The position numbers were made by a program, and so were the translations under genes. DNA of 64,000 bases, from contig NZ_BSKJ01000005.1 of assembly GCF_030159595.1 (NCBI RefSeq), positions 373,597-437,596 of the forward strand, in the 5' to 3' direction. The notes beneath the pieces were generated by a model. That model made no database searches. It was not told the DNA's origin and was given only the letters and a program-made list of their open reading frames with translations. Shown one piece after another: positions 44,898 to 56,296 of this stretch. The first letter of the stretch is position 1. Each line of letters opens with the position of its first letter. The stretch comes from Pseudomonas putida (lineage in GTDB: Bacteria; Pseudomonadota; Gammaproteobacteria; Pseudomonadales; Pseudomonadaceae).

Positions 44898-45398
44898 TTA
44901 CTTACGCAGTTCTACGCGACGGTTCTGAGCCCAGGACTGCTCGTCGTTGCCGGTGGCAACTGGACGCTCTTCGCCGTAGGAAACCAGTTCCAGCTGAGCA
45001 GGGGAAACGCCCTGCAGAACCAGGTAGCGCTGAACGGCTTTCGCACGACGCTCACCCAGAGCCATGTTGTACTCGCGGGTGCCGCGCTCGTCGGTGTTGC
45101 CTTCCAGAACAACGCGGTTGCCGTTGGACTTCAGGTCCTTGGCGTGAACGTCCAGAGCGCGCATGGCTTCTGGCTTCAGGTCCGAGCTGTCGTATTCGAA
45201 GTAGAAGGTGGTGATTGCGCGCAGGGCGGCTTCTTCGCTCAGGGAGCCGTCAACAGCGCCAGTGTTGGCACCGTAGCCAGCGTTAGGGTCTACAGCAGCG
45301 CCTTCGCCTGCGTTGTCACCGCCCTTCGAGGAGCAACCTACAGCTACAGCCATGGCCAGAGCCAGCGCAGCAAATTTACCAAACTTCAGCATTTCCAT
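44898..45398 (-). CDS. pal: Peptidoglycan-associated lipoprotein Pal
   Basis: A 166-residue outer-membrane lipoprotein. The signal peptide ends AVAVGC (lipobox), and the OmpA-like domain (about 55-165) carries [40 protein letters not shown] and NRRVELRK. It binds peptidoglycan and TolB. AGGAG stands 7 bases before the ATG at 45398; an extension upstream is rejected. Confidence 0.97.
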   Translation of the reverse strand: MEMLKFGKFAALALAMAVAVGCSSKGGDNAGEGAAVDPNAGYGANTGAVDGSLSEEAALRAITTFYFEYDSSDLKPEAMRALDVHAKDLKSNGNRVVLEGNTDERGTREYNMALGERRAKAVQRYLVLQGVSPAQLELVSYGEERPVATGNDEQSWAQNRRVELRK

Positions 45399-45452
45399 CG
45401 TGAAACTCCTAATGAAACCCCAGTGTGTTAAGCAAAACGTATTACGCCGCAA

Positions 45453-46754
45453 TCAGTTCAGGTAAGGGGACCAGGACGGTTCTCTGACTTCGCCTTGAGC
45501 GGTAGGAAGTGGGAGCCTCACGCGGCCATTAAGCGACACGAGCATCAAGACTCCCCGGCCCTGCTGGCGGGTGGCGTAGATTAGCATGGTGCCGTTTGGC
45601 GCAACAGTGGGAGACTCATCAAGACTTGTTTCAGACAGAATCTTTACACTTCCGCGCTGCAAGTCCTGTGCCGCCACTTTGAAGTTGGTAAAGCCTTGTT
45701 GGCGATGGATCATCACCAAGGTCTTTTCGTCTGCCGAAAGTTTCGGGTTGGCGTTGTAGTTACCCACGAACGTTACCCGTTCGGCACCACCACCACTGAC
45801 CGACTGTTTGTAGATCTGCGGTTTGCCGCCACGGTCGGACGTGAAGTAAAGGGTGTTGCCATCTTTGCCCCAGAACGGTTCGGTATTGATACCTGGGCCC
45901 GCAGTAACACGGCTGATCTGGCGCGAAGCCACATTCATCACATAGATGTCCGGGTTGCCGTCCTTGGACAGCACGAACGCCAGGCGCGAACCGTCCGGCG
46001 ACCAGGCTGGCGCACCGTTCAGGCCTTCGAAGTTGGTCACCTGCTCGCGGCGGCCGGTATCGATGTTCTGCACGAAGATACGCGGGCGCTTCTGCTCGAA
46101 CGACACATAGGCGATACGCTTGCCATCCGGCGCAAAGCGCGGCGACAGGATCGGCTCACGCGATTGCAGCAGGGTGACCGCACGTGCACCGTCGTAGTCC
46201 GAACGCTGCAGGGTGTAGCGGGTGTTGTTGGTGGAGAAGCGCTCGGCCGTTACATACAGCATGCGGGTAGAGAACGCACCCTTGATGCCGGTGAGCTTCT
46301 CGAACGACTGGTCGGCGATGTAGTGCGCCATGTCGCGCAGCTGGTCGGTGCTGCCCGCTACGCTGCCGGTCAGCACTTGCTGCTCGGTGGCGACGTTGAA
46401 CAGGGCGTACTGCACCTGCAGGCGACCGCCCGACGGCACGATGCTGCCCACCATCACATACTGGGCACCCAACGCTTTCCAGTCACGGAAGATCACTTCG
46501 CTGGCCTGCGACGGCTGGCTGATCATGTTCTGCCGCGGAATTGGCGAGTAGTAGCCGGAGTTGCGCAGGTCATTGCCAATGATGTCGGCGATGTCCTCGG
46601 GCAGCACGCTGCCGCCCTGCAGACCGAACGGCACTACCGCGATGGGCGTAGCCCGGTCGCTGCCGCTGGTGACCAGGATGTTCTTTTCCTCTGCCACGGC
46701 CATGCCTGCCACGCAGCACAGCATGACCAGCAGTCCTCTCAGACGTTTAATCAC
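45453..46754 (-). CDS. tolB: Tol-Pal system periplasmic protein TolB
   Basis: A 433-residue protein with a signal peptide ([21 protein letters not shown]), an N-terminal alpha/beta domain and a six-bladed beta-propeller (repeats such as [51 protein letters not shown]). It carries signals between TolA and Pal. Its start overlaps tolA by 4 bases (ATGA). Confidence 0.98.
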   Translation of the reverse strand: MIKRLRGLLVMLCCVAGMAVAEEKNILVTSGSDRATPIAVVPFGLQGGSVLPEDIADIIGNDLRNSGYYSPIPRQNMISQPSQASEVIFRDWKALGAQYVMVGSIVPSGGRLQVQYALFNVATEQQVLTGSVAGSTDQLRDMAHYIADQSFEKLTGIKGAFSTRMLYVTAERFSTNNTRYTLQRSDYDGARAVTLLQSREPILSPRFAPDGKRIAYVSFEQKRPRIFVQNIDTGRREQVTNFEGLNGAPAWSPDGSRLAFVLSKDGNPDIYVMNVASRQISRVTAGPGINTEPFWGKDGNTLYFTSDRGGKPQIYKQSVSGGGAERVTFVGNYNANPKLSADEKTLVMIHRQQGFTNFKVAAQDLQRGSVKILSETSLDESPTVAPNGTMLIYATRQQGRGVLMLVSLNGRVRLPLPTAQGEVREPSWSPYLN

Positions 46755-47869
46755 AACGCTAGATCCTCAGGTGTAAATGTCATCTTGAACGAACGATATT
46801 GGTTGAAATCGCTCGGCTTCATACCCTGCATCTCGGTCAAACGACCAATGTTCTTCACCGCAGCCACCGCCGAACTGTCATACGGGCCGTCACCACTGGA
46901 ACGGGCCACGCTGACACTGGTGATGGTACCGTCCGGCAACATGTTGATCTGCAGGACCACCGTCATGCCCTTGCGCGCGGAAGGCGGACGTGCCCAGCCC
47001 TCGGCCGCGCGCATCCGGATCAGGTCGTCGAAGTCGCCGGCCACCTGGTCACCCTGCTCGTCGGCCAGCGCCTGCTGCCGCTCGGTGGTGTCAGACAACA
47101 GCTCGGCCAGGGCCTGGGCTTTCTTGTCTTCTGCCGCCTTGCGGGCCGCTTCCTGTGCCTTCTTCTTCTGGGCGTCTGCAGCGGCCTTTTTCTTGGCCTC
47201 TTCAGCTGCCTTCTTCTTCGCGTCCTCGGCCGCCGCTTTCTTCTTGGCGTCCTCGGCTGCTTTCTTCTTGGCCTCTTCGGCTGCCTTTTTCTTGGCGTCC
47301 TCGGCGGCTTGCTTCTTCGCCTCTTCAGCGGCCTCTTTCTTGGCCTCTTCTTCGGCTTTCTTCTTGGCTTCGTCCTCGGCCTTCTTCTTGGCGATGTCGG
47401 CCTGCTGCTTCTCGGCGGCCTTCTTCGCTTCGTCGGCTTTCTTGGCTTCTGCGGCTTTCTTGGCCTCGGCAGCCTTCGCGGCATCAGCAGCCTTGGCAGC
47501 GTCCTCGGCTTTTTTCGCTTCGGCGGCCTCGCGGGCCTCTTCGGCCTTTTGAGCAGCATCGGCCTTCTTTTGTTCCGCGGCCTTCACGGCCTCCTGCTCG
47601 ACCTTCTTCTGTTCCAGCTGCTCGACCTCGGTCTGGCGCGAAGCGGTTTTCTTCGCTTCCCCGGCAATCTTCTGATTGGTCTGGGTAGTCGCCTGGCTCT
47701 TGGACTTGAGCTGATACAGGGTAGCCTGAACGATCGGCTTGGATGGCGGCAGCTCAGGCGTCATGGCAAAACTGACGAACAGCAGGGCGAACACCAGCAC
47801 ATGCAGGCCGATGGCCCAGACACTGGGCCAGAAGTAGCTTTCCGAGGCGGATGGCTCTCGCTGTTGCAT
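46751..47869 (-). CDS. tolA: Tol-Pal membrane protein TolA
   Basis: A 372-residue protein with one N-terminal membrane helix (about 14-35), a long Lys/Ala/Glu helical domain made of [13 protein letters not shown] repeats (about 60-255) that spans the periplasm, and a C-terminal domain III that binds TolB and Pal. The repeat-rich coding region gives shadow frames on other strands. The start overlaps the tolR stop by one base. Confidence 0.97.
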   Translation of the reverse strand: MQQREPSASESYFWPSVWAIGLHVLVFALLFVSFAMTPELPPSKPIVQATLYQLKSKSQATTQTNQKIAGEAKKTASRQTEVEQLEQKKVEQEAVKAAEQKKADAAQKAEEAREAAEAKKAEDAAKAADAAKAAEAKKAAEAKKADEAKKAAEKQQADIAKKKAEDEAKKKAEEEAKKEAAEEAKKQAAEDAKKKAAEEAKKKAAEDAKKKAAAEDAKKKAAEEAKKKAAADAQKKKAQEAARKAAEDKKAQALAELLSDTTERQQALADEQGDQVAGDFDDLIRMRAAEGWARPPSARKGMTVVLQINMLPDGTITSVSVARSSGDGPYDSSAVAAVKNIGRLTEMQGMKPSDFNQYRSFKMTFTPEDLAL

Positions 47870-48321
47870 CAGGGCGCCTCGGTAATCAGGCCAACGTTAC
47901 CGACACCGGCCTTCTGCAACCCGCCCATGGCACCCATGACCGCGCCATAGTCGACAGCCTTGTCGCCACGAATGAACACCTGGGTCTGCTTGCCCTGGTC
48001 ACGGCCGGCAGCAATGATCTTGGTCACGGCGTCGGTCATGGCGGGCAAGGTCATGGCCTTGTCCATCTGCTTGTCGGTATCGACTTCGCTGCCAAGGTTC
48101 CAGTAATAGGTTTTATCGGCCTTGATGGAAATGGTGAGGATCTGGACGTTGTTGTCCTGCGGCAAGGCTTCACTGGAAACCTTGGGCAGGTCGACCTTCA
48201 CGCCCTGGTTGAGCATGGGCGCCGTCACCATGAAGATGACCAGCAGCACCAGCATCACGTCGATGTAGGGCACCACGTTCATCTCGGCGACGGGCTTGCG
48301 TTTGTGGCGAACTCGGGCCAT
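47869..48321 (-). CDS. tolR: Tol-Pal protein TolR
   Basis: A 150-residue ExbD-type protein with a single N-terminal membrane helix (NVVPYIDVMLVLLVIFMVTAPM) holding the essential proton-carrying Asp in YIDVMLVL, and a periplasmic domain. It forms the motor with TolQ. Confidence 0.97.
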   Translation of the reverse strand: MARVRHKRKPVAEMNVVPYIDVMLVLLVIFMVTAPMLNQGVKVDLPKVSSEALPQDNNVQILTISIKADKTYYWNLGSEVDTDKQMDKAMTLPAMTDAVTKIIAAGRDQGKQTQVFIRGDKAVDYGAVMGAMGGLQKAGVGNVGLITEAP

Positions 48322-48335
48322 GGGCTTCTACCTGA

Positions 48336-49031
48336 TTACTCTTCGCTGGTGTGCACTTTGCGGTGCAGGATCGCCTGGAACTCGTCGGCGAAGGTGTAGT
48401 AACGACCGATCAGCACTTCGCTGCGCGCGGCGAAACGGTTGTAGGCGATGACTGCCGGGATTGCCGCGAACAGGCCGATGGCGGTGGCGATCAGCGCTTC
48501 GGCGATACCCGGGGCAACGGTCGCCAGGGTAGCCTGCTGGGCGCTGGCCAGGCCGCGGAAGGAGTTCATGATGCCCCATACGGTGCCGAACAGACCGATG
48601 TACGGGCTGGTGGAACCGACGGTGGCCAGGAACGGCAGGCTCTGCTCGAGTTTTTCTTCCTCGCGCGAGATGGCCACGCGCATGGCACGGCCAACGCCTT
48701 CCATCACGGCGTCCGGGTCAACACCCGGCTGCTGGCGCAGGCGCGAGAACTCCTTGAAGCCGGCACGGAACACCTGCTCGACGCCGGAGTCCGGGTCTGG
48801 GTTGCTGCCTGCCTGACGGTACAGCTTGGACAGGTCAATACCCGACCAGAAGCGCTCCTCGAAGGCATCGAGCGCACGACGACCGGCGCGCAGCATGGTG
48901 CTGCGCTGGAAAATCATGATCCATGAAGTGACCGAGGCGGCCACCAGGGTCAGCATTACCAGCTGTACTACCACGCTGGCATTGCTGACCAGACTCCACA
49001 TGGAGGTATGGTCGACGACGTTAGCTTCCAC
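48336..49031 (-). CDS. tolQ: Tol-Pal protein TolQ
   Basis: A 231-residue ExbB/MotA-type inner-membrane protein with three membrane helices. Conserved stretches are SWIMIFQRSTMLRAG, LPFLATVGSTSPYIGLFGTVWGIMNSFRGL, and GIAEALIATAIGLFAAIPAVIAYN. It forms the pentameric stator with TolR. Two bases separate it from ybgC upstream. Confidence 0.98.
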   Translation of the reverse strand: MEANVVDHTSMWSLVSNASVVVQLVMLTLVAASVTSWIMIFQRSTMLRAGRRALDAFEERFWSGIDLSKLYRQAGSNPDPDSGVEQVFRAGFKEFSRLRQQPGVDPDAVMEGVGRAMRVAISREEEKLEQSLPFLATVGSTSPYIGLFGTVWGIMNSFRGLASAQQATLATVAPGIAEALIATAIGLFAAIPAVIAYNRFAARSEVLIGRYYTFADEFQAILHRKVHTSEE

Positions 49032-49033
49032 GC

Positions 49034-49486
49034 TTATTCTCCTGCATTCGATTGATTACCCGAGCCGTCCGACGCAAAGGCTTCGCGCAGCTGGGGGGGT
49101 ATGGCTCGGGGTTTGAAAGTGTCGGCGCGCACGGCGGCCACCAGGAACTGCCCTTCGCAAAGCAGCGTTTCATCCTTTTCCCGCCAGACCTGCTGTACAA
49201 AACGCAGGCTGGCGCGATTCAGTTCAAGTACATGCGCGGTCACCCGCAATTCGTCATCCAGCCGCGCCGGCGCGTGGTAGCGCGCTTCGCTGGAATGGAC
49301 CACGAACAGCAGGTTGTCTTGCGCCAGCTGCGACTGGGAAAAACCCAGGTGCCGCAGGCGTTCGGTGCGCGCGCGCTCCATGAATTTCAGGTAGTTGACG
49401 TAATACACCACGCCGCCCGCATCGGTATCTTCGTAGTAGACGCGACAACGGTGTGCGAACGGTTCGAGCTGATTTTGCGCGCGCAT
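49034..49486 (-). CDS. ybgC: Tol-Pal associated acyl-CoA thioesterase YbgC
   Basis: A 150-residue hotdog-fold thioesterase. The motif [34 protein letters not shown] contains the catalytic Asp of the 4HBT family. First gene of ybgC-tolQRAB-pal-cpoB. Confidence 0.96.
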   Translation of the reverse strand: MRAQNQLEPFAHRCRVYYEDTDAGGVVYYVNYLKFMERARTERLRHLGFSQSQLAQDNLLFVVHSSEARYHAPARLDDELRVTAHVLELNRASLRFVQQVWREKDETLLCEGQFLVAAVRADTFKPRAIPPQLREAFASDGSGNQSNAGE

Positions 49487-49611
49487 ACTCTAGTGCTTAC
49501 TCCTCAGCTTGCCAATCCGCTGTGGCAACTGTTTTTTCTTCATTAATGTCTTATTGCCAGCGCACCCTTGGCATGCCAGCGGTAGGACCACGAAAAGTCG
49601 TTTTTGATCTG

Positions 49612-50658
49612 TCATTCATCGCCCCGCTCGGAAAAATCACCGCCCTCCCCCAAGCGCCCGGGAATATTCAGGCCAAAGTGCAGGTAGGCATGTCGGGTGA
49701 CCACACGGCCGCGTGGCGTTCGCATGATGTAGCCTTGCTGGATCAGGTACGGCTCCAGCACATCTTCGATGGTATGGCGTTCTTCACTGATGGCCGCAGC
49801 CAGGTTGTCCACGCCCACCGGGCCGCCATCGAACTTCTCGATCATGGTCAGCAGCAGGCGGCGGTCGGAATGGTCGAAACCGCGCTCGTCGACATCCAGC
49901 AGGTTCAACGCCATGTCGGCCACGGCCTTGGTGATCTGGCCCTTGCCGCGCACCTCGGCGTAGTCACGCACGCGGCGCAGCAGGCGGTTGGCGATACGCG
50001 GCGTGCCACGGGCACGACGGGCAATTTCGAAGGCGCCCTGATCCTCGATGACCAGGCCAAGGATGTTGGCCGAACGGCTGACGATGGTGGCCAGGTCTTT
50101 GTCGCTGTAGAACTCCAGACGCTGCACGATACCGAAGCGGTCACGCAGCGGGTTGGTGAGCATGCCGGCACGGGTAGTCGCGCCGACCAGGGTAAACGGC
50201 GGCAGGTCGAGCTTGATCGAACGGGCGGCCGGCCCTTCGCCAATCATGATGTCGAGCTGGAAGTCCTCCATGGCCGGGTACAGCACCTCTTCGACGACCG
50301 GCGACAGGCGGTGAATCTCATCGATGAACAGCACGTCGTGCGGTTCGAGGTTGGTCAACATCGCTGCCAGGTCGCCGGGGCGCTCGAGAATCGGCCCCGA
50401 GGTGCTTTTGACCGATACGCCCATTTCATGGGCAATGATGTTGGCCAAGGTGGTCTTGCCTAGACCGGGCGGGCCAAAAATCAGCGTGTGATCGAGCGAC
50501 TCGCTGCGACCACGGGCGGCCTGGATGAACAGCGCCATCTGTTCGCGCACCACCGGTTGGCCGATGTATTCGTCCAGGCTCAGCGGGCGAATAGCACGGT
50601 CCTGGACCTCTTCGCGGTCGCGCCCACTGGCGGCGATCAGGCGGTCGGCTTCGATCAC
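49612..50658 (-). CDS. ruvB: Holliday junction helicase RuvB
   Basis: A 348-residue AAA+ motor that drives branch migration with RuvA. Walker [13 protein letters not shown], Walker B FIDEIHRL, sensor and arginine-finger segments ([18 protein letters not shown]) and the C-terminal winged helix are present. Its start overlaps ruvA by four bases. Confidence 0.98.
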   Translation of the reverse strand: MIEADRLIAASGRDREEVQDRAIRPLSLDEYIGQPVVREQMALFIQAARGRSESLDHTLIFGPPGLGKTTLANIIAHEMGVSVKSTSGPILERPGDLAAMLTNLEPHDVLFIDEIHRLSPVVEEVLYPAMEDFQLDIMIGEGPAARSIKLDLPPFTLVGATTRAGMLTNPLRDRFGIVQRLEFYSDKDLATIVSRSANILGLVIEDQGAFEIARRARGTPRIANRLLRRVRDYAEVRGKGQITKAVADMALNLLDVDERGFDHSDRRLLLTMIEKFDGGPVGVDNLAAAISEERHTIEDVLEPYLIQQGYIMRTPRGRVVTRHAYLHFGLNIPGRLGEGGDFSERGDE

Positions 50659-51272
50659 TTGGTAATCATCCCTTTCAGGCTGCGGCGGATCAGCTCTTCA
50701 CTGCTCAGGCCGGCCTTGTCCTTGATCGCGGCGATTGCCTTGCTCGCTTCCTGCGGCTTGTAGCCCAGCGAGACCAGGGCACTGACGGCATCAGCTTCGG
50801 CACTGGACTCGCTGGCGACCGGCAACGGGCCATCGGACACCAGGGTGAACATGGCAGGGGAGGTTTCCCAGGCCTTGAAGCGATCCTTGAGCTCGACCAG
50901 GAGGCGTTCGGCGGTTTTCTTACCGACACCGGGCACTCGCACCAGGGCCGACGTGTCCTGGGCCTGCACGCAGCGCACCAGCTCGTCGACTTCCAGGCCA
51001 GACATCAGCGCCAGTGCCAGCTTCGGGCCAACGCCGTTGAGCCGGATGAGCTCGCGAAACAGCTCGCGCTCGCGCTTTTCGGCAAATCCATAGAGCAAGT
51101 GGGCGTCTTCGCGCACAACCAGATGAGTATGCACGGTGACGGTTTCGCCCACCTTGGGCAGACGGTACAGCGTGGTCATGGGAACTTCCAGTTCGTAACC
51201 CACGCCGTTGACGTCGATAATCAGGTGCGGCGGCTGTTTCTCCGCCAGGGTGCCGCGCAAACGTCCAATCAC
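50655..51272 (-). CDS. ruvA: Holliday junction-binding protein RuvA
   Basis: A 205-residue protein with an N-terminal OB fold ([31 protein letters not shown]), two helix-hairpin-helix motifs ([30 protein letters not shown]) and a C-terminal domain that regulates RuvB. Overlaps ruvB by four bases. Confidence 0.98.
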   Translation of the reverse strand: MIGRLRGTLAEKQPPHLIIDVNGVGYELEVPMTTLYRLPKVGETVTVHTHLVVREDAHLLYGFAEKRERELFRELIRLNGVGPKLALALMSGLEVDELVRCVQAQDTSALVRVPGVGKKTAERLLVELKDRFKAWETSPAMFTLVSDGPLPVASESSAEADAVSALVSLGYKPQEASKAIAAIKDKAGLSSEELIRRSLKGMITK

Positions 51273-51381
51273 GTTCCGATCCTTCCTCTCGGGGAGCCGG
51301 TCAAAGACCGCTCAACCCTATCAGCAAATGCAACGGGTGAACGCATCACCCGAACAAAATGTGTATCAGCGCATGAAGCGC

Positions 51382-51906
51382 CTACAGACGCAAGCGCCCA
51401 CCGCGTCGCCGTGCCGTGGCCAGACCGTGTGGCACCAGGCTGGAACGGGTGTGCGCATGGCACAGGGCAATGGCCAAGGCGTCGGAGGCGTCGATCTGCG
51501 GTTTTTGAGTCAATTTCAGCAGGTGCATGACCATCATCATCACCTGCTCCTTGTTGGCCCCACCTGTGCCGGCTACTGCCTGCTTGACCTGTGTGGCGCT
51601 GTATTCGGCGATTTCCAGGCCCGCTTCGGCAGCTGCGACGATAGCCGCGCCGCGGGCCTGGCCGAGCTTTAGCGCCGAGTCGGCGTTACGGGCCATGAAC
51701 ACCCGCTCGATGCCCATGGTTACCGGGCCGTGCTGGGCGATGATTTCACTGACACCACGAAAAACGATCTGCAGCCGCTCGTGCAGCTCGCCGCTGCCGG
51801 TGCGGATACAGCCCGACGCCACGTACTCGCAACCACGGGCGGTCTGACGTACTACGCCGTAGCCGGTGATGCGTGAGCCGGGGTCGATACCAAGAATCAG
51901 AGTCAT
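51382..51906 (-). CDS. ruvC: Crossover junction endonuclease RuvC
   Basis: A 174-residue Holliday junction resolvase. Catalytic acids lie in [13 protein letters not shown] (N-terminal Asp), MGIERVF (Glu) and [13 protein letters not shown] (Asp pair). The ATG at 51906 gives the family N-terminus; a 62-codon upstream extension runs across a REP element and is rejected. First gene of ruvCAB, 109 bases from ruvA. Confidence 0.97.
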   Translation of the reverse strand: MTLILGIDPGSRITGYGVVRQTARGCEYVASGCIRTGSGELHERLQIVFRGVSEIIAQHGPVTMGIERVFMARNADSALKLGQARGAAIVAAAEAGLEIAEYSATQVKQAVAGTGGANKEQVMMMVMHLLKLTQKPQIDASDALAIALCHAHTRSSLVPHGLATARRRGGRLRL

Positions 51907-51930
51907 AGTGCCTGTTTGTTCAAAATGTAC

Positions 51931-52006
51931 GGCCCTTTCGCGGGCAAGCCCGCTCCCACAAAGACCGCACGGCCCCTGTGGGAGCGGGCTTGCCCGCGAA
52001 TAGGCC
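51931..52006. repeat. Inverted REP pair (BIME)
   Basis: TTTCGCGGGCAAGCCCGCTCCC and its inverted partner GGGAGCGGGCTTGCCCGCGAA flank a short spacer, between yebC and ruvC on the same strand. Confidence 0.92.
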
Positions 52007-52027
52007 CTCAAGGCCAACGAAAGAACC

Positions 52028-52774
52028 TTAGCCGAGGTTTTCCATGATCTCATCGGAAATCTGGGCATTGGAGTAGACGTTCTGCACGTCATCCAGGTCT
52101 TCGAGCATGTCGATCAGCTTGAGCACCTTTTCGGCACCCTCCTGGTCGAGCTCGGCGCTGGTGGTCGGCTGCATGACGATTTCTGCGTCAGCGGCCTTGA
52201 AACCCGCCTCTTCCAGGGCGTTGCGCACGGCATAGAAGCTGTTGAACGAGGTGAACACGTCGAACGAGCCGTCGTCGTTGGCCACCACGTCGTCGGCATC
52301 AGCCTCCATCGCTGCTTCCATCAACGCGTCTTCGTCCACGCCCGGCGCAAAGCTGATCTGGCCTTTGCGCTCGAACAGGTAGGCCACCGAACCGTCGGTA
52401 CCCAGGTTGCCACCACACTTGGTGAAGGCATGACGCACGGCGGCGGCGGTACGGTTGCGGTTGTCGGTCATGGCTTCGACCATGATCGCCACGCCGCCCG
52501 GGCCGTAACCTTCATAGCTGAGCTCTTCGACGTTGTCGTTTTCGTTGGTGCCAGCACCCCGGGCCACAGCGCGATCGATGATGTCGCGGCTCATGTTAGC
52601 GCCCAGGGCCTTGTCCAGCGCCAGGCGCAAACGCGGGTTGGATGCCGGGTCAGGGCCACCCTGCTTGGCAGCAACCGTCAGCTCGCGGATCCACTTGGTG
52701 AAGACCTTGCCTCTCTTGGCATCCTGGCGCTCTTTGCGGTGCTTGATGTTCGCCCACTTCGAATGACCAGCCAT
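52028..52774 (-). CDS. yebC: YebC/TACO1-family translation factor
   Basis: A 248-residue YebC protein with the N-terminal signature [14 protein letters not shown] and the three-domain layout ([33 protein letters not shown]). Family members help ribosomes through proline stretches or act on transcription. It lies between aspS and ruvC as in many gammaproteobacteria. Confidence 0.97.
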   Translation of the reverse strand: MAGHSKWANIKHRKERQDAKRGKVFTKWIRELTVAAKQGGPDPASNPRLRLALDKALGANMSRDIIDRAVARGAGTNENDNVEELSYEGYGPGGVAIMVEAMTDNRNRTAAAVRHAFTKCGGNLGTDGSVAYLFERKGQISFAPGVDEDALMEAAMEADADDVVANDDGSFDVFTSFNSFYAVRNALEEAGFKAADAEIVMQPTTSAELDQEGAEKVLKLIDMLEDLDDVQNVYSNAQISDEIMENLG

Positions 52775-52806
52775 AACGACTCCGAATCCTTTGTTTCACA
52801 AACAGC

Positions 52807-52878
52807 CCCGCCCCTGTACGGGGCGGGACGGAAAAATACCTGCGCCGAAACGCAAAGGCGCATCCATGTGGATGCGCC
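52807..52878 (-). terminator. Two hairpins between aspS and yebC
   Basis: CCCGCCCC / GGGGCGGG (52807-52827) and the perfect palindrome GGCGCATCCA-TG-TGGATGCGCC (52857-52878) fall in the 115-base gap. The T tails are short, so they may reduce rather than stop read-through into yebC. Confidence 0.55.
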
Positions 52879-52888
52879 CGGGGACTGC

Positions 52889-54664
52889 TTACTCGACCTT
52901 GGTCTGTTCGCGCAGTCGGATGTGAAGCTCGCGCAGGGCCTTGGCATCGACCAGGCCAGGTGCCTGGGTCATGACGCACGCAGCGCTCTGGGTTTTCGGG
53001 AAGGCGATCACTTCACGGATCGACTGGGCGCCAGTCATCAGCATGACCAGACGATCCAGACCGAAGGCCAGGCCGCCGTGAGGCGGAGCGCCGAACTTCA
53101 GGGCATCGAGCAGGAAGCCGAACTTCTCTTCCTGTTCCTCTGCCTCGATACCCAGCAGGCGGAATACCGCCTGTTGCATCTCTTTGCGGTGGATACGGAT
53201 CGAACCGCCACCCAGCTCGGTGCCGTTCAGGACCATGTCGTAGGCACGGGACAACGCGGTAGCCGGGTTGGCCTCGAGCGCTTCCGGGGTGCACTTCGGC
53301 GCGGTGAACGGGTGATGCAGTGCAGTGAAGCTGCCGTCTTCGTTCTCTTCGAACATTGGGAAATCGACGACCCACATCGGTGCCCACTCGCAGGTCAGCA
53401 GCTCGAAATCGTGGCCCAGGCGGATACGCAGCGCGCCCAAGGCTTCGCTGACCACCTTGAACTTGTCGGCACCGAAGAACACGATGTCGCCGTCTACGGC
53501 GCCCACGCGGTCGAGGATGTTGTTGAGGTTGGCCTCAGGGATGTTCTTGACGATCGGCGACTGCAGGCCTTCGACGCCCTTGGCGCGCTCGTTGACCTTG
53601 ATGTAGGCCAGGCCCTTGGCACCGTAGATGCCGACGAACTTGGTGTACTCGTCGATCTTGCTGCGAGGCATGCTGGCGCCGCCTGGCAGACGCAGGGCGG
53701 TAACGCGGCACTTCGGATCGTTGGCCGGACCGGCGAACACCTTGAAGTCGACGTCTTTCAGCTGATCGGCAACGTCGACCAGTTCCAGCGGGTTACGCAG
53801 GTCTGGCTTGTCGGAACCGTAGCGGCGCATGGCTTCTTCGAAGGTCATGTGCGGGAATTCGCCGAATTCCAGGTCGAGCACTTCCTTGAACAGCTTGCGG
53901 ATCATGCTTTCGGTCAGGCCCATGATCTCGCTTTCATCGAGGAAGCTGGTCTCGATGTCGATCTGGGTGAATTCCGGCTGGCGGTCGGCACGCAGGTCTT
54001 CGTCACGGAAGCACTTGGCGATCTGGTAGTAGCGGTCGAAGCCGGCAACCATCAGCAGCTGCTTGAACAGCTGGGGCGACTGCGGCAGGGCGAAGAAGCT
54101 ACCCGCGTGGGTACGGCTTGGCACCAGGTAGTCACGCGCGCCTTCCGGAGTGGCACGGGTCAGGATCGGCGTTTCGACGTCAAGGAAGCCGTTCTCATCG
54201 AGGAAGCGACGGATGCTGCTGGTGATGCGCGAACGCAGACGCAGCTTGTCGGCCATTTCCGGGCGACGCAGGTCGATGAAGCGATAACGCAGACGGGTTT
54301 CCTCGCCAACGTCGGAGTACTCGTTCAGCGGGAACGGAGGGGTTTCCGCTTCGTTGAGCACATTCAGCTGATAGCCGAGGATCTCGATGGCACCGGAAGC
54401 CATGTTGGCATTCACTGCACCTTCAGGACGCTTGCGGACCTTGCCGGTGATCTGCACGACGAATTCGCTGCGCACGCGGTCGGCGGCGGCGAAGGTTTCG
54501 GCGCGGTCCGGGTCGAACACGACCTGGGCCATGCCTTCGCGGTCACGGATGTCGAGGAAGATCACCCCGCCGTGGTCGCGGCGACGATGGACCCAGCCGC
54601 AAAGGGTGACTTCCTGGCCGTCCAGGCTCTCGTTCAGTTGGCCGCAATAATGGCTGCGCATCAT
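52889..54664 (-). CDS. aspS: Aspartyl-tRNA synthetase
   Basis: A 591-residue class IIb synthetase. It has the N-terminal OB anticodon-binding domain ([22 protein letters not shown]), the catalytic core ([52 protein letters not shown]), the GAD insertion, and motif 3 ([14 protein letters not shown]). The length and insertion are those of bacterial-type AspS, which in pseudomonads is often non-discriminating (Asp and Asn tRNAs). Confidence 0.98.
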   Translation of the reverse strand: MMRSHYCGQLNESLDGQEVTLCGWVHRRRDHGGVIFLDIRDREGMAQVVFDPDRAETFAAADRVRSEFVVQITGKVRKRPEGAVNANMASGAIEILGYQLNVLNEAETPPFPLNEYSDVGEETRLRYRFIDLRRPEMADKLRLRSRITSSIRRFLDENGFLDVETPILTRATPEGARDYLVPSRTHAGSFFALPQSPQLFKQLLMVAGFDRYYQIAKCFRDEDLRADRQPEFTQIDIETSFLDESEIMGLTESMIRKLFKEVLDLEFGEFPHMTFEEAMRRYGSDKPDLRNPLELVDVADQLKDVDFKVFAGPANDPKCRVTALRLPGGASMPRSKIDEYTKFVGIYGAKGLAYIKVNERAKGVEGLQSPIVKNIPEANLNNILDRVGAVDGDIVFFGADKFKVVSEALGALRIRLGHDFELLTCEWAPMWVVDFPMFEENEDGSFTALHHPFTAPKCTPEALEANPATALSRAYDMVLNGTELGGGSIRIHRKEMQQAVFRLLGIEAEEQEEKFGFLLDALKFGAPPHGGLAFGLDRLVMLMTGAQSIREVIAFPKTQSAACVMTQAPGLVDAKALRELHIRLREQTKVE

Positions 54665-54757
54665 GATGGTGGTTTCGCTTCTCGTGATTCGTGTATTCGG
54701 TGGAGGCCTTGGCCGCCCGGAGGGCTAATACTGCAAGACCCGGTCACAGCATTCAAC

Positions 54758-54979
54758 TCAGTCGGCCTTGTCGCCGCCTGCCAGATTCTTTTTTGCCCCG
54801 GTCTTGAAGTCGGTTTCGTACCAACCATTACCGCTCAGGCGAAAGCCTGGCACCGACAGCAGCTTTTTCAGCGCTGGCGCCTGACAGGCCGGGCAATCGG
54901 TCAGCGGCGCGGCGCTGATCTTCTGCAGCACTTCCATGCGGTGCTCGCAGGATGCACATTGATAGTCATAAAGGGGCAT
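54758..54979 (-). CDS. FmdB-family zinc-ribbon protein
   Basis: A 73-residue protein with the CxxC...CxxC ribbon (MPLYDYQCASCEHRMEVLQKI...LTDCPACQAP), matching the FmdB/regulatory zinc ribbon family, which is usually next to aspS in pseudomonads. The precise role is unknown. Confidence 0.9.
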   Translation of the reverse strand: MPLYDYQCASCEHRMEVLQKISAAPLTDCPACQAPALKKLLSVPGFRLSGNGWYETDFKTGAKKNLAGGDKAD

Positions 54980-55071
54980 GGGTGTCTCTCGTCAACCACA
55001 ACGCTGGCTGCCGGGGCAGCAAAAAGCGGGATTATATATGGTTAACAGGCACTGCGCAGCCCGCCCGGCGA

Positions 55072-55401
55072 TCAGCGCACACTTGGCGGGTTCTGCAGCC
55101 AAGCGACGCAGATAACCCGAATCAGCCCACTGAAGTTGCGCACCCCACCCTGGCGCAGGTGTACTTCGCGGTCCACATAGGACAACACCGCGCTGACCGA
55201 ACAGCGGTTCGCAGCGGCGATACGCTCCAGGATGCCCCAGTAGACGGCCTCCAGGCGCAGGCAAGTGGAAAACCCGTTGAGCCGCACGGAACGCGACACT
55301 GGCTGTATCTGCAACATGTCGAAATCCGCCTTGAACGGATCAATGCACTGTTTTGCAGGCCAACTCCCCTGCCCCGCCATACGCTTGCTCGCTTGCATCA
55401 T
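55072..55401 (-). CDS. Ribbon-helix-helix (RHH_4-type) protein
   Basis: A 109-residue protein whose C-terminal 70 residues match the RHH_4-type putative DNA-binding domain (SRSVRLNGFSTCLRLEAVYWGILERIAAANRCSVSAVL...FSGLIRVICVAWL). I use the ATG at 55401, which has GAGGAAG 8 bases upstream; a GTG three codons earlier is less likely. It may be an autoregulator; no partner gene is evident. Confidence 0.75.
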   Translation of the reverse strand: MMQASKRMAGQGSWPAKQCIDPFKADFDMLQIQPVSRSVRLNGFSTCLRLEAVYWGILERIAAANRCSVSAVLSYVDREVHLRQGGVRNFSGLIRVICVAWLQNPPSVR

Positions 55402-55541
55402 GCGCCACACTTCCTCGTCACAGGTACCAGGTGACGTATGAAGCGCTGATAGGCGAGCTTAGAGCAGCGGCAAAATCTTCCCGCTCAAAATGCGGTTACC
55501 GGCCGAGCTTGCCCGACCGGCACTTTAATGCACGAGCGTGC

Positions 55542-56015
55542 TTACTGGCCGTCGAGCAGCACGCGCAGCATCCAGGCGGTTTTCTCGTGTACCTGCATGC
55601 GCTGGGTCAGCAGGTCGGCGGTCGGCTCATCACTGACCTTGTCCACCACCGGGAAAATGCTGCGCGCGGTACGCACCACAGCCTCCTGCCCCTGGACCAA
55701 CTGGCGGATCATCTCGTCCGCCGGGGGTACGCCTTCCTCCTCCTTGATCGAAGAGTGCCGCGCATAGAATGCATACGACCCGGGCGCCGGGAAGCCCAGG
55801 GCACGGATACGCTCGGCAATCGAATCGACCGCCAGCGCCAGTTCGTTGTACTGCTCTTCGAACATCAGGTGCAGGGTGCGGAACGACGGACCGGTGACGT
55901 TCCAGTGAAAGTTATGGGTTTTCAGATACAGCACATAGGTATCCGACAACAGGCGGGACAGCCCATCGACGATGGACTTGCGATCTTCTTCGCTGATACC
56001 GATATCGATTGCCAT
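55542..56015 (-). CDS. dps: Dps-family ferritin-like protein
   Basis: A 157-residue mini-ferritin that stores iron and protects DNA under oxidative stress. The intersubunit ferroxidase ligands sit in [44 protein letters not shown]. No long Lys-rich N-terminal DNA-binding tail is present. GGGGAG precedes the ATG at 56015; the longer upstream frame is not Dps-like. Confidence 0.94.
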   Translation of the reverse strand: MAIDIGISEEDRKSIVDGLSRLLSDTYVLYLKTHNFHWNVTGPSFRTLHLMFEEQYNELALAVDSIAERIRALGFPAPGSYAFYARHSSIKEEEGVPPADEMIRQLVQGQEAVVRTARSIFPVVDKVSDEPTADLLTQRMQVHEKTAWMLRVLLDGQ

Positions 56016-56296
56016 GAAGCTCCCCTTTCCATAAGGCTTGAGACTCAAGCGGACGCCGACCACTGTAGCAACACTTGGCGCATGCCGCCTGTGACATGGA
56101 GCAACACATCGCCCGCCGGGCGGCCTGCGGTTTGAGTAGGCTGCGGCTTTACTGTTAAATAGGCACCGTGCCACCCGTGCGGACTGTCATTGCCGGGTGC
56201 ATAGGCTGGCCTGCCGCGTGTTCGCGCTCTACACCTCATGCGCACCGTGCTGCCAGCTCTTCCTGTGATCGGCCTTATCAACTGTGAGCCAACCCC

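Noticed and set aside
52430..55045. Long plus-strand frame opposite yebC, aspS and fmdB
   Set aside because: Spans three real genes on the opposite strand without a ribosome site.
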